Origin: Blastomussa wellsi
Taxonomy: Eukaryota; Cnidaria; Anthozoa; Scleractinia; Plerogyridae
Reading direction: 5' to 3'
Length of the DNA: 64,000 bases
NCBI GenBank assembly: GCA_947652115.1
Contig: OX393562.1
Span: forward strand, 22,501-86,500
Part shown: positions 15,101 through 26,800 of the stretch, in pieces
How the letters are laid out: each line of letters opens with the position of its first letter
Position numbering within the stretch: the first letter of the stretch is position 1
Program-made: the position numbers and the translations under genes
The notes under the pieces: model-generated
What the model was told of the DNA's origin: nothing
Databases searched by the model: none
Seen by the model: only the letters and a program-made list of their open reading frames with translations

Positions 15101-18100
15101 CTCAATAACAATGCGCTCAAACAATTAGCACAAATGCCTTCAAGTCTTAAGGATGCCTACTACTACTACTATTTCACTGCTCCTAATTTTTCAACATTTA
15201 CTGTTTCGCCCCAACTAACTACCCCTGGGTATCTGCGGATGAGTTGATCAGAGAAATCAGTGCATGCTGTACCTACATTTGCATTCCATTATAATGTGCC
15301 CCACAGTAGCTCAGTAGCAATGCACACTTCTTCTTTCTTATGTTGGGAAGAGAGCCTGCATTCTCATGTTTGCCATCCTCAGCTACCTATCAATAAAAGC
15401 CTGATCATTATTACAAGCAATGAAAGCCTGCTTAATTAAGTTACATATGCTGATAAGTGGAGCCCGGTGGAAAACTCTATGGCCCTACTGGAAAGGCTGT
15501 ATTTTATATGCCAAAGTTTTATGCCACGGCTTTTGGCTGAATTTGTTCCACCAGCTGTAAAAAGTTTCCTTATATGCCACACACTTGACATCGCTCTTAT
15601 AATTTGTCCCATGCCCCACTTCATGCTATTACACGTGCAGACAAATAGAAACCATTGAGAGCATTTGTGAGTGGCTGTCCACTAACACATTATACACTGT
15701 AGGGCCAAAGGCCCCATTTTGCTAGGGGGTTCTCAAGGCATGATCCCCAACCCCAGAGAAAATTTTGAAAAGTTGAAGCATCTTAGATGCATTTTCCACA
15801 AATTTCAGCTGATAAACATATGGATCAGAGAAGATGTTGCTCCTGTCCATGCTAAACGCATTAGTTTTGTTAACACCTCCATGTGTTTGTTGTTGTTTAT
15901 GAACGCTGGTGTCTGAAAACTACATGTATGACTAGACTGAACATATTAAATTGCCACTAGTAAACAAAAGACTGTTGATTGATTACTTCCTCAAACTCAT
16001 TTAGATTTATTTTCTTACAGTGCGCATTTGTGTTTTGTACTTCTTGTCTGTGTTCCTCCTGACCCTTGTATTGTAATTTATCTCTTGTAACTCTGGCTTC
16101 CTAGTCTCGTTTAACTATTTAGTTATTTTAGGAAGCCAATACCCTTGCTACAAACCACTATTAAATTTTCTCTAAAATAATGTAATTTTTTCTTTGTTTG
16201 GTTAAATAAATTGTTGTTGTTAATAATTCATTGAGTTAAGGTGGCTCACCTCAGTTTCTCAGAACTACACCAACCCAGCTTTAAAAGGCTTCCACTTCGC
16301 TGTCTTGGGTTGGTCAGGCAAGAGTTTTCGCACATTTACTAGAGAATGAATAAGGTTTCCAAAGATGTAGATTTCATGGGCATCAATGTTACCATAGCAA
16401 AGAAACGATGACATAATGGTTTCTGAAAATCAACATTTTTCTCGATTTCGAGACCTAAACTTTTAAAACAAATAAACGTCCCGAGGGGTTTCAAAACAAG
16501 GCGGCGGCTGCCGGAGTTCCACCAGCTACTTGACTTAAAGCTCACTTATAACAGCCGCCTACACTACCAGTTGATGACACTTACTTCAAAACATTTTGAA
16601 ATCCCTGCATCCCTTGTAGTATGCATGTAGATCTTCAACATGGCCAAGTGTGAAAGAATTCTATGAGAGCGTTTTTGAAGAAAATAGAGTTGAATATTTT
16701 TCAGTCAAAATTTAAAAGTTCCCTTTAATATCTGTTAGTTTGTTGATTCCAGCGACTACCTGTCAATTGAAACAATATCCTTTCCATGTTTTATACTTTT
16801 GGCACAGAACAACATTCCTGAAAGGTTTCATCCAATTTGCTTCACTAGATTTCTCTCTATGAACTCAAAAGTAATGTCTTTAACATTCACATTAATTTTT
16901 TCTCATAGAAGGAACGTCTTTGATATGGGAGCATCTATGTATCTATGTATCTAGTCTATATATTTTTTTAAAATCTCTAGATCAAAAGTATAACATGTTA
17001 TGTGCTTTCCCTGAAAATTTCAAAGGCATTGAACTATTTTAAATGCGAGAAATAATTATAAAAATATAGGGTACCTTTGCATTCATTATGGAAAGTTTCG
17101 TTATCAAATTTTTTGTTGACAACTGGTTTATTTCAGAAGTTTCTCTTTTGTCTATGTTGTGGTTTAATTTTATCTTTGGTTTAAAATTTTTTAAACCAGT
17201 TTGATTCTTATTTTTCATTGTCTCATGTTGATTAGCATAATCTGAAACAAAGGGAAATCAACATCAAACTGGTTCAAAAAATTTTAAACCAAGGATAAAT
17301 TTATACCACGGAATCAGTTTTTCATGCTTGACTACAGCCCGGGTGATCGTGAAAATTTCATTCTTAATACAATAGCAATTAATTAGCATGAGGCAGTGGT
17401 GATGCCTGTGAGACTGCAATGGGCGATGTGGCAGCTCTCGTAAGGTCTCACATGAATGGCTCGATACCCTTCGTGCCCTTAAAAAAATAATAACTGCAGT
17501 AGAATTGCAAGCTTTAAGGAGAGCTGCTACACTTCCGCATGCAATGCCTCATCGCAGCCTTATGCTAATTAATTGCTATTGTACTAGGAATAAAATTTTC
17601 ACGATCGCCCAGGCTGTAGTCAAGGACGGCAAGTCAAGCATGGCAAATTTGCTGATTCCAAAGCACAAATATGGAGAATATACTAGACAAAAGAGAACTT
17701 CTGAAATAAACCACCTGCCAACGAAACTTTCTGTAACAAATGCAAAAGTACCCTATATTTTTATAACAAACAGCAGTAGTAATCAAAGATTAGGAGTGCG
17801 TTCGACGACTTTGATTCACTTGGCTTCATTTTGACTTAGTTTCCCGAAATTCAAGCTTTCTTTAATGCTGAAATCAACATTTTTAAATATCAGTATGAAA
17901 CTCTTAACATACTGTAACTGTTGTTGATGAAGATGATTTTTCTGATTTATTCATACAAATACAATGTTTGGAGTTTTTTTGCATTACGTGACACCGCTAT
18001 TCCCGAATAACAAAGTTGCAGTCAGCGTTTAGAAAACCGCAGACTGTGGACTGCACTGATTAATTGTCAGCCAAAACATTAGAAAATCGGCAAGTAGTAG

Positions 18101-20580
18101 CAGTACCCAGATAATGGCAAACCTCAAGACGAGAATGACAAATATAAATTCCTTGTCGTCCAACAAATGTAAACAAACAAACGCAGCAAACGCACATGCA
18201 AGCTAAAATGCAATCATAAAATTCATGATTACAAAGACTGTCACGGCACCAATCGAAATCTGCTGTTATATATTCGCACCAGGAGTTGTACAATCTTCAC
18301 ACTTCTGCATATGTTAGTTTTCTGACCACAAATTTCAAACTACACCACTCAATGAGTTAAATTTGTGAAAACAAATCATGGCCGCTTCCCGTACAGCTAC
18401 AGCACATGGTTTGCGATGACGTGGTTTGTTTTTCGCCCCTACTGTGGGGCGGCCAAATCGGTGTCGCAACTTCGTACCAAGGTGAGCCGACCCATAAAAT
18501 CTCGCTCAAGACTGGATTAGGACTACGTTCTACGAACGCTCTCATAGAATTTTTTCAAACTTTGCAGAGTTGAAGACCTACATGTATACTGCAAGGGACA
18601 TTGATTCCTTTTAAAAGTTTAGGTCTCGATATCGAGAAAAAAAAACATTACATCATGGTTTCGTTGCTGTGGTAACACTGATGCCAATGAAATCTAAATT
18701 TTTGGAAACATCATTCAATCTCTAGTAAATGTGCTAAAAATCTTTCCCGACCGGCCCAAGACAGTGAAGTTTTTTAAGATTTTTGAAGCTTTTTAAGTTG
18801 GGTTGGTGTGGTTCTGAAAAACTGAGATGAGCCACCTTAAAAATCATAACCGTGAAGGAGGTTTGGATACCGATCTTAATTAGCACAGATTTTGATGATT
18901 TTATTTATCTGTTTACTCCTTAGTTTTTGTTTCTATTGAGAAGATATATCAAACACTCAAGACAATGTTTTATTGACTATCCAAACACCTTGAAGTTTGT
19001 TAAAAATACTCCACCATGCATTGTATTTTCAACTCTCTTCTCAGTGTTTGCAGGGGATATCCCGATGAAACACTGTCTCTCATTTTTTATATATTACATC
19101 AAAATCACCGGAGTGGTAAAATTTCATTTTGCACTGCACTAATCTCGATCACATGAATTAAAAACTTTTATCACATGGACACCATTCATTTATCGGAAAG
19201 TCAACAGAAGGCTTTGTGACTTTTGATTACTCACTGATGCAAAACAGTATGAAACACATTAAAATTAAACAAAACCTGCCTTTCTTTCAAGCTAAATACA
19301 TCTTGTGAGTTTTCAACCAACTCTGTTAAAATTCTGAAAAAACAAGGTTTACATTTCCATGAAGCGACCATTAAAATCCAGTTGTCATGAAGCTCTTTGG
19401 AACCTCTAATTTTATTGGGTATTGATACCACAAAGCTCTTTTGACTATTGTTTTAGGGCTAGGTCCAATGTTACTATTGTTTGTCTATAATTTTCCCTGC
19501 CAATCCTACATGTAGGAGACAGGACGCTTGCAAACACGAACAAGGTGACAATTTTTTTGTGATAACGTGTTAAGAATCAAACTGCTACTCAAATTTCTAA
19601 CTGCAGTTTCACCACTCTTGTGATCTTGATAGCATCTTTGGTGTCCAATCGATGGAAATCGATGATCAGAAAATCAATCGATATCAGTCAATAAAATTAG
19701 CTAATTGATATCGATTGATATCGGCCAATCGATGATCAATCGATAACACACAAAAACCGTTCATTGATTGCTAGCGATTGACACACGCATGGGTATGCAT
19801 GGACCATGGGTTGCAGAAAACACAAAACAAATTTTTGCATTTTCAAACGAGAACGGATACATGTGGATGGGGCGTAAAAGAAAGAGAAAGAAGAGAGTAT
19901 TGTTTTCCTGTTAACATTCAAAGCATTACAATAAAATGTGTTAACAATTAATGCATACAGAGATGCGATATTTATGTGCCTTTACCATCAGCTTCTTGAT
20001 TTTGAAACATGATGAAATCTGCAGTCAATCAATATCAATTAATATATCGACTGTTATTGGAAATCAATACCAATCGATAACCACATGAATCTTCGTCATC
20101 GATTGGTCATCGATTATCAATATCAATCGATTAATTGATATCGATTGATATTGATTGATATCGATTATCGATTTGATCGATTAGAGACCCGGGTATTTTA
20201 TTGATTGATTGAAATCGATTTTTGATGATTGTTGACAATCAATGAGAATCGAAAATCACAAACTTTCCGTTTGATTGTTCATCGATTATCAATATCAATC
20301 GACTAATCATTATCGATTGTCATCGATTTTCATTGATCATAGATTTCATCTATGTATTTGTTCAGATCAGGTCCTGACGTGTTGAAGCCAGAGAGGAAAA
20401 TGGGTGATACAATATAATACAATCGATCTGTACCTTTTCCTCAAGTTCTGTTTTCAGTTTCTTGTTTGAGGTTTCTTCTTCGATCTTCATATCATCTTGC
20501 AGAGATCTTTTAAGACTGCCGCTGTCCTCAGAAGTCTCGGTAATCTTGTCAGGCCCTTCGCACGCGATGTTGTCCGCCAT
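3152..20580 (-). CDS. PUS1: tRNA pseudouridine synthase, PUS1/TruA family (multi-exon, partly recovered)
   Basis: Converts uridine to pseudouridine in tRNAs; animal PUS1 acts in nucleus and mitochondria. Exons in transcript order: 20434-20580, 13103-13196, 12499-12571, 10460-10516, 9037-9134, 7399-7426, 6403-6481, 5290-5335, 4790-4883, 3894-3964, 3152-3196. Every listed intron has GT..AG ends and phases agree from 13196 to 3152. Exon 1 is polar and ends [10 protein letters not shown]. The 12499-12571 exon carries the TruA catalytic motif [11 protein letters not shown], with the catalytic Asp in RTDKG. Later exons give [26 protein letters not shown] and IVRGVAP, all matching animal PUS1 as I know it. 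The exon for the AYSG.GYxGMQ stretch, expected between 13197 and 20433, was not found. The 3' end was not found: after LFLDE a donor GTAAAG follows, so at least one more exon lies left of 3152 or off the window. An in-frame ATG also occurs at 20595. Identification is by recalled family similarity. Confidence 0.88.
3185..3334. repeat. PUS1: 75-bp tandem duplication across a PUS1 splice acceptor
   Basis: Units 3185-3259 and 3260-3334 differ at one base that I can see. On the minus strand each contains the intron end TTATCATTAG and the first 12 bases of the exon (GTGGATATTCCC). Only the downstream copy (3196) continues into the conserved [11 protein letters not shown]. Confidence 0.93.
5444..5955. 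mobile_element. Foldback TTAA-target MITE in a PUS1 intron
   Basis: 512 bp flanked by TTAA (5440-5443 and 5956-5959). Ends AGTGCTACTACGATCAAATT and, reversed, AGTGCTAGTATGACCAAATT. The arms pair over much of their length (ggccgccattaattttcctt on the left; its inverse near 5835-5855), so the element is largely palindromic. No ORF. Confidence 0.85.
9722..10412. mobile_element. Element with AATAGTCG-rich subterminal repeats
   Basis: Ends gggtgtttcgaaaacccgaa and, reversed, gggtgcctggaaaacccaaa. The first 170 bp repeat variants of gcgaatagt/caaatagt, and the last 100 bp carry the inverse (ctattcgtactgttcactat). About 690 bp. The middle (9937-10175) matches 46312-46545. Subterminal arrays are typical of hAT-like elements. 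PUS1 intron. Confidence 0.65.
10584..10672. repeat. Short minisatellite
   Basis: About seven copies of a 12-bp unit near ccaggattcgag. PUS1 intron. Confidence 0.75.
12215..12490 (+). mobile_element. LINE 3' end, antisense in a PUS1 intron
   Basis: The C-terminal frame [19 protein letters not shown], a stop, then an untranslated tail (actgatgggttaatcctg and a TTATTG-rich end) match the 3' end of animal LINEs. It stops just 9 bp short of PUS1 exon 12499-12571. Confidence 0.65.
15870..16225 (+). mobile_element. Probable LINE 3' UTR with (TTG)n tail
   Basis: A T-rich stretch with no coding sense ends aataaattgttgttgttaat, the simple-repeat tail seen on many LINE 3' ends. No protein motif, so this is tentative. 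Confidence 0.35.
16236..18840. mobile_element. Composite element with long inverted ends and TTAA borders
   Basis: The left arm, 16240 to about 16680, begins GGTGGCTCACCTCAGTTTCT. The right arm, about 18536-18836, is its diverged reverse complement (shared ctctcatagaattcttt, aaaagtttaggtctcgat and others); the left arm has about 100 extra bp near 16475-16570. TTAA stands at 16236-16239 and 18837-18840. The interior includes a palindromic repeat at 17160-17300 and one copy of the three-copy family. It lies in PUS1 intron 1 and has no transposase. Confidence 0.65.
17783..18545 (-). repeat. Three-copy repeat family, copy A
   Basis: Begins agtagtaatcaaagattagg and ends near acgttctacgaacgct. The ends are roughly inverted (GAGTGCGTTCGAC against reversed GTAGAACG). 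A minus-strand frame at 18060-18293 contains [20 protein letters not shown]. Not a family I recognise. Confidence 0.75.
19640..20345. repeat. ATCGATT-rich array in PUS1 intron 1
   Basis: Dense runs of atcgatt, gatatcgattgatatc and relatives in both orientations at 19640-19745 and 20024-20345, around a less repetitive core. This looks like subterminal arrays of a non-autonomous hAT-type element. It ends about 90 bp from PUS1 exon 1. Confidence 0.7.
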
Positions 20581-20847
20581 CTTGTCTGGAAACACAGCTG
20601 GATTACATGTGGATTGTATATGTTACGTAAAATCGAGGAAAGAAGATTTTTCATACAAGACGTAAAACTTTCGCTATACAAAAGGAAAAAAAGAAAGAAA
20701 AGCAACCACAAGAAGCAACTACACAGATGCTCTGATGCAGAGCCATAGAATAATGAGCCCGCATAGCATCTTACTACTCAGCGGATTTATTATGTGACGG
20801 CTTGCGTTCGAAAGTTCGAAATTACTGCTGCTCCGCGTTTTTTCGCG
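20581..20847. promoter_or_regulatory. Candidate bidirectional promoter between PUS1 and COX15
   Basis: The inferred start codons of PUS1 (minus strand, ATG ending at 20580) and COX15 (plus strand, ATG at 20848) point away from each other across 267 bp. The COX15-proximal part is rich in CpG (gcgttcgaaagttcgaaa, ccgcgttttttcgcgatg). I see no convincing TATA box in fixed position for either gene. Both products are used in mitochondria, which would fit shared control, but that is inference; transcription start sites are not visible from sequence. Confidence 0.6.
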
Positions 20848-23800
20848 ATGATTCGGACAGGGGGATGCTCCTTCAGAAGCCTGAACAAGTTAAATGTCCT
20901 CGCGAGACAAACGGTAAGGAATTAATTTCAGTTAATTTTCGTTGCACAGGGGGGACATGGTTTTGCAGGGGGGTACAATTTTGAAACAAGATCCATTTTG
21001 AGGAGTACATATCTTTTTCTTGCAAGAAACGTGAGGATGGTCACATTTTATGACACAGCATCGGAAGTCCAAAGAGTTTTACAACTGAGACGATCCTTGT
21101 TACCTTTCAGAATGCAGGAAATTGCATCTTAGAGGCCTACATTTGTAGAAAATGTTTTTCTGGTGAACCAGACCCCCATAGAGACTCGCGAATTTTGCGC
21201 TTGTGCTCGCTCCCAAAAGCTACCTTTTTTTCTATTTCAAGGGTTGGAATCTCTAGCACTGCAATTCAGAGATACCTCCGCATCATTGGGTAGTTGCCAT
21301 ATTTAAATGAATACCCATGCCAGGGCTTTATCATGTACCATACTACCAGATTACCTACAGGTATATAAAACTATAAAAAAGAATGATAACAATTTAATTT
21401 ACACACAAACCACTAAACTTAGGCCCTGTTTACAAGGAGGTAAGGTAACCCTAATGCCAGGGCTACCCTAGCAAGAGGGTTAAAGATACCCTGGGTTTAC
21501 AAGCAAAAATTTACAGGTAGGGTAACCCTACTGCCCAGGACAACTTTGTGTGCTTGGTAGCCGTATGGTTACCAAGCATCAAAATGGCCGACAAGGGAAG
21601 AGTTTTGCTAAATACCTCCATTCTCCTGTCTCTGTTGCCTCTTATTGCTGCTTTCCAGTGCCAAGGAATGCTGTTATGTTACCTTCTAATTTCTAAGTGA
21701 AAATCAGCGAAATTTAGCCCCTTGGTCCCCCATGATGGTCGTTTCTTGTCAATATTCAAAGGGTCTGGAAACCAGTAAAAAGTTGTCCCGGGTAGACGAG
21801 TTGTCCATAGCAGAGCATTTACAAGGCAGCTAGCTAGGGTTACCCTAGCACCAGGGTAACCCTAGACTGCGAGCAGTCTCTATTTTGCTCCAAAATCCAC
21901 AACGAAAGCGAAAATTTGCGAGTGCTATTTTCGAGGGGCGATCGCATGAGCCGCGAGTTGCTTGGGCACCAGCTGGAGTTAAAATAGAGACTGCAATGTG
22001 CAATGTAGGGTAACCCTAGCTGTCTTGTAAATGCGTCATTGAAAAAAAAGAAGAAATGTGCAAATGCCAGGGTAACCCTCTTGCTATGGTAACCCTAGTA
22101 CTAGAATTACCCTACCTCCTTGAAAACAGGGCCTTATTATGAATAAGGTAGAAAATACAAACAATAAACAGAAAATTAATGACAAACAAGATGTTAAATA
22201 AATAGCTGGTTTTCACTGTCACGCCATCAAAAAATAAACTCGAAACCATGCAATGAAAAGATCTGATACATTCAAATGTTATAAAATATTAATAGACAAA
22301 CAACATCTCCAATTCTCAGCTCTGGTACACCATTCTTGAGTTATTTGCTGAAGCATTTCTCACAAATTTATAGAGCTCAGTATGGAAATGCATAAACATC
22401 TCTCCTAATACTTGAACTGTTTAAACTGCAAACATTTTGCGAAAAGACCTTTTCTTAGAGCACGACAGCTTTGTCATGGCGCCATCGTGAAGTCACATAC
22501 GTAAATCTTGAAAATTCAACATGCTGTATTTCAAACAGAAAGGGTACTATACAGTATGTTGCCCTATTTCCCGGACACCCCTATTTCCGGACACTTCGAC
22601 TTGATGATTTCGTATTTCGTGGAAACAATACAACAAATCCGATCCATATGTTCCGAAGACTCATCGACTAGTCAGCTTTCATTTGATACCTTCATGGCCT
22701 AGCCCGCTCTGTTTAGGTGGGAACATTCAAGTTTTCAGTCACTGTAGGTAAAATTTGTTTCTTCTTAAATGCAATTTTTAGCATGCGTTGAATTACCTAT
22801 TTACAGTTAAACTCGTCACCAATAGATGAGATCGGGAAAGGTGCCTGAAGTTCCTGTGGGAGCCGCCCCAAGCACGGACAGTAACCATGACAACCCTGTG
22901 AGCGTCACACTGAGCAACAACTCAGTGGAAAAACTCATCAAGCTACCCATACTTACCACAAGGGATGGGAGGAACGGGAGCAAAAGAAATCCCTGTCCCA
23001 GCTAGCGAAAGGTAATGCAAGCAAATGACTTGACCTTAACACAAGACCTGTAAAATTACTGAGCCCCTGCAAAGCCATGAGGCACCCCGGATTCACGCAT
23101 GAGACCGCTGGCCAGCATTGTCTTGAGTTTAACCTTGCCTAAATTACATTTAGCCACATTTAACCACAAAAGACTTGCATTTTTGGTGAGGTGTGCCTAT
23201 TTCCGGACACCTAATGATAGCAAACTAGTTTCTGTTTTAACCCAATGTTATCGAGGAGTTGTTGAAAGACAAGCATTTTTATAACTCCCTTTCGCAATTT
23301 CAACTTACCTGAAATTGGAAAAAAATACTTGCGTGTCGTTTTCCATGCATTCCAAGTCCAGTCCAGTTAATCTAATATATCAGTCGCCAGTCTTGATCCT
23401 CGTCTTACCATGATCCAAACTATGAATGACTTCCTCGCTAAATAAACGAAAGAAAAAGCTTTTGATTTTGGACAAAAAGTAATCTTTTAAGTGAATGTTT
23501 CTTTATTCAACTCTTATAAGATATATTTTCCAACGAGGGGGAAGAATGTTCCCAAGAAAAGCGGAGTATTTATCTCATAACGATCGTCTGGAAATAGGGC
23601 AACCTGTCGGGAAATAGGGCATCCACTCGACGAACTTTTTCCAAAATTGCGAAAAAACCAAAGAGCTTCAGGCGATGAAACTTTACGACCTACTTACCAG
23701 AAGTAAAAGCTAACTTGTGGCTGAATTTCAGCTTGTTTGTGTTGGTTTGAGGTACATGTAAGATATTACAGTTTGTGCAAAAAGTGTCCGGAAATAGGGC

Positions 23801-26800
23801 AACATACTGTATAGCTGGAAACTTGTGAATAGATATATTTTTAGGATTTCTTTCGCGCAGCTACAATATAAATTAAGTCTACAGGCCCCGCGAATTTTGT
23901 TTTTAAAACTGTATGACATCACTTGAAAACCAAGAATAGGATAAAAATATGCATGTGAGGAAGGAAGCAAAGAATTTTGCATTTATTTTAAACATGGTCA
24001 GGAGGTGGGGGGGGGGGGAGGTACATTGTTAAAAATTAGAATTGTAAAGGGGTATAATTTTCTCAAGGAATTTTTTGGGGGGTACAGTTTTGGACCACAT
24101 CAGTGAGGACCTTAATTAAGTCACTTGAATAAATGCATAAGCAATCTAGTTCCTAAATATCTGTGTGATCAGTTACAAAGGAGATCATCAGTATGCTCAA
24201 TTGAAACATGATCTGTTAATTAACTAAATATTCCTTTTTGTTTTGTCGCCTGGCAACTGGATGGCTAAAAGAGGGTAAAAATTGGGAATGGGCTAAGCAA
24301 TGACCTGAGAACTTCAACCAGCTTAGATGCATTTTAACAGTGTATATTAGGAGAATATTTAAAGGATCATTGTTAATTTATCTATTTTTAGCTGACTGTT
24401 TAAAATGTACTAGAAGTAGAGGCGAGGCAATCCAATTACACAGGGCCCCCGCTGATACCAGTCCTGTGACCCTGTATAAATATCAATTATTATTTGTATA
24501 AATATCAATTATTATTTGTATAAATATCAATTATTATTATTATTATTATGGCGAAGCTGGCGAGGAAAAGTGAGCCTGCACATGAGCTATTGATTTTTGA
24601 ATTCCTCACATTCGCGGACGAACGCAGCGATCCAATTAGTTAAAAATAACAGGTTACAGAATCCAGTGCAACCTTAGTACATTTCACATCACACCTTCAA
24701 GATGGCATCTGTGGACTTCGTTCAAGGAGCGTTCCTCAAGCTTTTGGTTAATTCTGACTTACGTTTTGAACTAAAACGAGAGCAGAGAATAGCTGTGAAT
24801 TGTTTACTGGAAGGGAGGGATGTTTTCGCTGTGATGCCAACCGGTTTCGGCAAGAGTTTTATTTTTCAGCTGTTCTCCACTACGACCGAACAGAAGAAGA
24901 TTTTGGAAGGAAAGCATCCTAACAGTGTGATTTTAGTCATTTGCCCGTTGATAAGCCTTATTGTGTGGACATGACATACCGCCAGATTTTATGGCTTCAT
25001 CACTGGCGGACCACCCGATGTTTGAGTTACATTGCGTGACACCGATCAATGGCGGTTACAAAAGAAATATAGATGTACCTAAATAAGTTGGCCGCGATTT
25101 GCTCTAAATACTACATTTATCCTACATGTTCAATAAACATTGAGGTGAAATGTTAAATGAGTCTTGTGTGCTATTTTTTGCCCGTTCTGAGCCGTTTAAG
25201 GCGTCATTTCGCAAGATAATTTATCGACCCCTAGATCATATAGAAGAGAAAGAGAGACAAGGCAGGCAGTACGACAGCCGGCAACCACGACCTTGTCCGG
25301 TTCAAGCCCAAACTGATGCTAAACCATCATAATCCTCACCTCGAAAACGCTGGCATCTGATCGAGCACAAATTTCTTCGTACTTGAGCCGAGCTTGAGCT
25401 TCATCCTTCCAAAATTTTCCAAGAAAAGCGATCCTGAAGTCCAAAAAACAGCTTTCTCAATATGATCGGTGCCAGATTCGTGCCCAAAGGAATCTGAAGA
25501 ATGCGAGTTAATTCGAATCTACCAATGGGAGGCGGCCTTGGGCTTTTGAACTGCCAACGGGCCAACGGCAGCATGTGTTGCGATGCATTGATTGGTAGAT
25601 TTGAATTGACTCGCATTCCTTTGGGCACGCAACGTAACTCAAACATCGGGTGGTCCGCTTGGCTCCATACTTAACATTAAAAGAACGTTTGCACAAATGG
25701 CAACAATCGTTCACTCGATTAATGCTTTTCTTCACAGCTTTCTTCAGGGTTTCTGTGCTGTCCATGAAGTAGTTTGACCATCTTCTATGAGATTCTCCAC
25801 ATGCAATGTGCTGTCATGTTCGTTTACATTTTGCTTTGCTCCCATTGGATAGTTATCTGAGACATGTACCAACTTGACACCTCGCAAGGGGCAGAATTCA
25901 AAAATCAATAGCTCACGTGCAGGCTTACTTTTCCTCACCCCATTCTTCTCGCTGGCTTCGCCCTCTGGCGGAGCAAGCCTGTTCGCAGGCTATTGCTCTC
26001 CAAACTTCCCAAGTGCACCATAACTGCTCCGCTAAAAGTATGAACCAATTGTTTATAGCATTGCAGGTGGAAATGTATATAAAAACTGCACCAGAAACAA
26101 AATTATGGTGAAGCGATTTGCTCACATTAATATTATTAGCATGCTCCATTGGATTATGGAGCATGATGCTTATGCATTTGATTACGCGGCTCTGCTAGTT
26201 ATGTTATAATTTAATTTTGGCACCTTGGAAATATTCATTAATTGCCCTTTTTCAAGACATGCCAAAAGTCTTTCCCACTAGATAGCACATCCATATGGAG
26301 CCATCACAGCAAAGACATTACTTGCAGGGTAAGGAGTATTAATAAATGTGACTGAAAGTTGATTGGTTTCTTGTATTTGAAGTCAACATGATATCAAACC
26401 TTGAGCATCAATTTCTAATATCTTATGTATATATTAATCCTTTTTTGACTTTTTCAAAGGTCTCAAGTTTATCAAGAGATTGCAGAAAGTTCCTTGCCGC
26501 CAGGGCTACAGCTGCAAAGACAATAGCTGAAATCTCACCTCAAGCCACTAAAATTACAGGTAGGTAAATATATTTGAGGTCCAATGCAGCCAGCTATGTC
26601 ATGCAGATATTCAAGCTAGACAATCTAGGAAGGTCCAGGTACTGCTACGATTGAAATTAACTACCGGGAATTAGGTGCAACTGGAACTTCTGCTCTGTAC
26701 AAATGACCCTGCTGTTTACATCTAAGCGCAGCTAACAAGCAAAACATCTTTAGAATGTACTTCATGAATGTCAATTGGCCATCTACCTGTGTGGCACCAT

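Noticed and set aside
17060..17085. Candidate for the missing PUS1 exon (minus strand, ends ATGCAAAG|GTACCC)
   Set aside because: Resembles MQR plus a donor, but the codons just upstream are stops and no GYxG motif precedes it.
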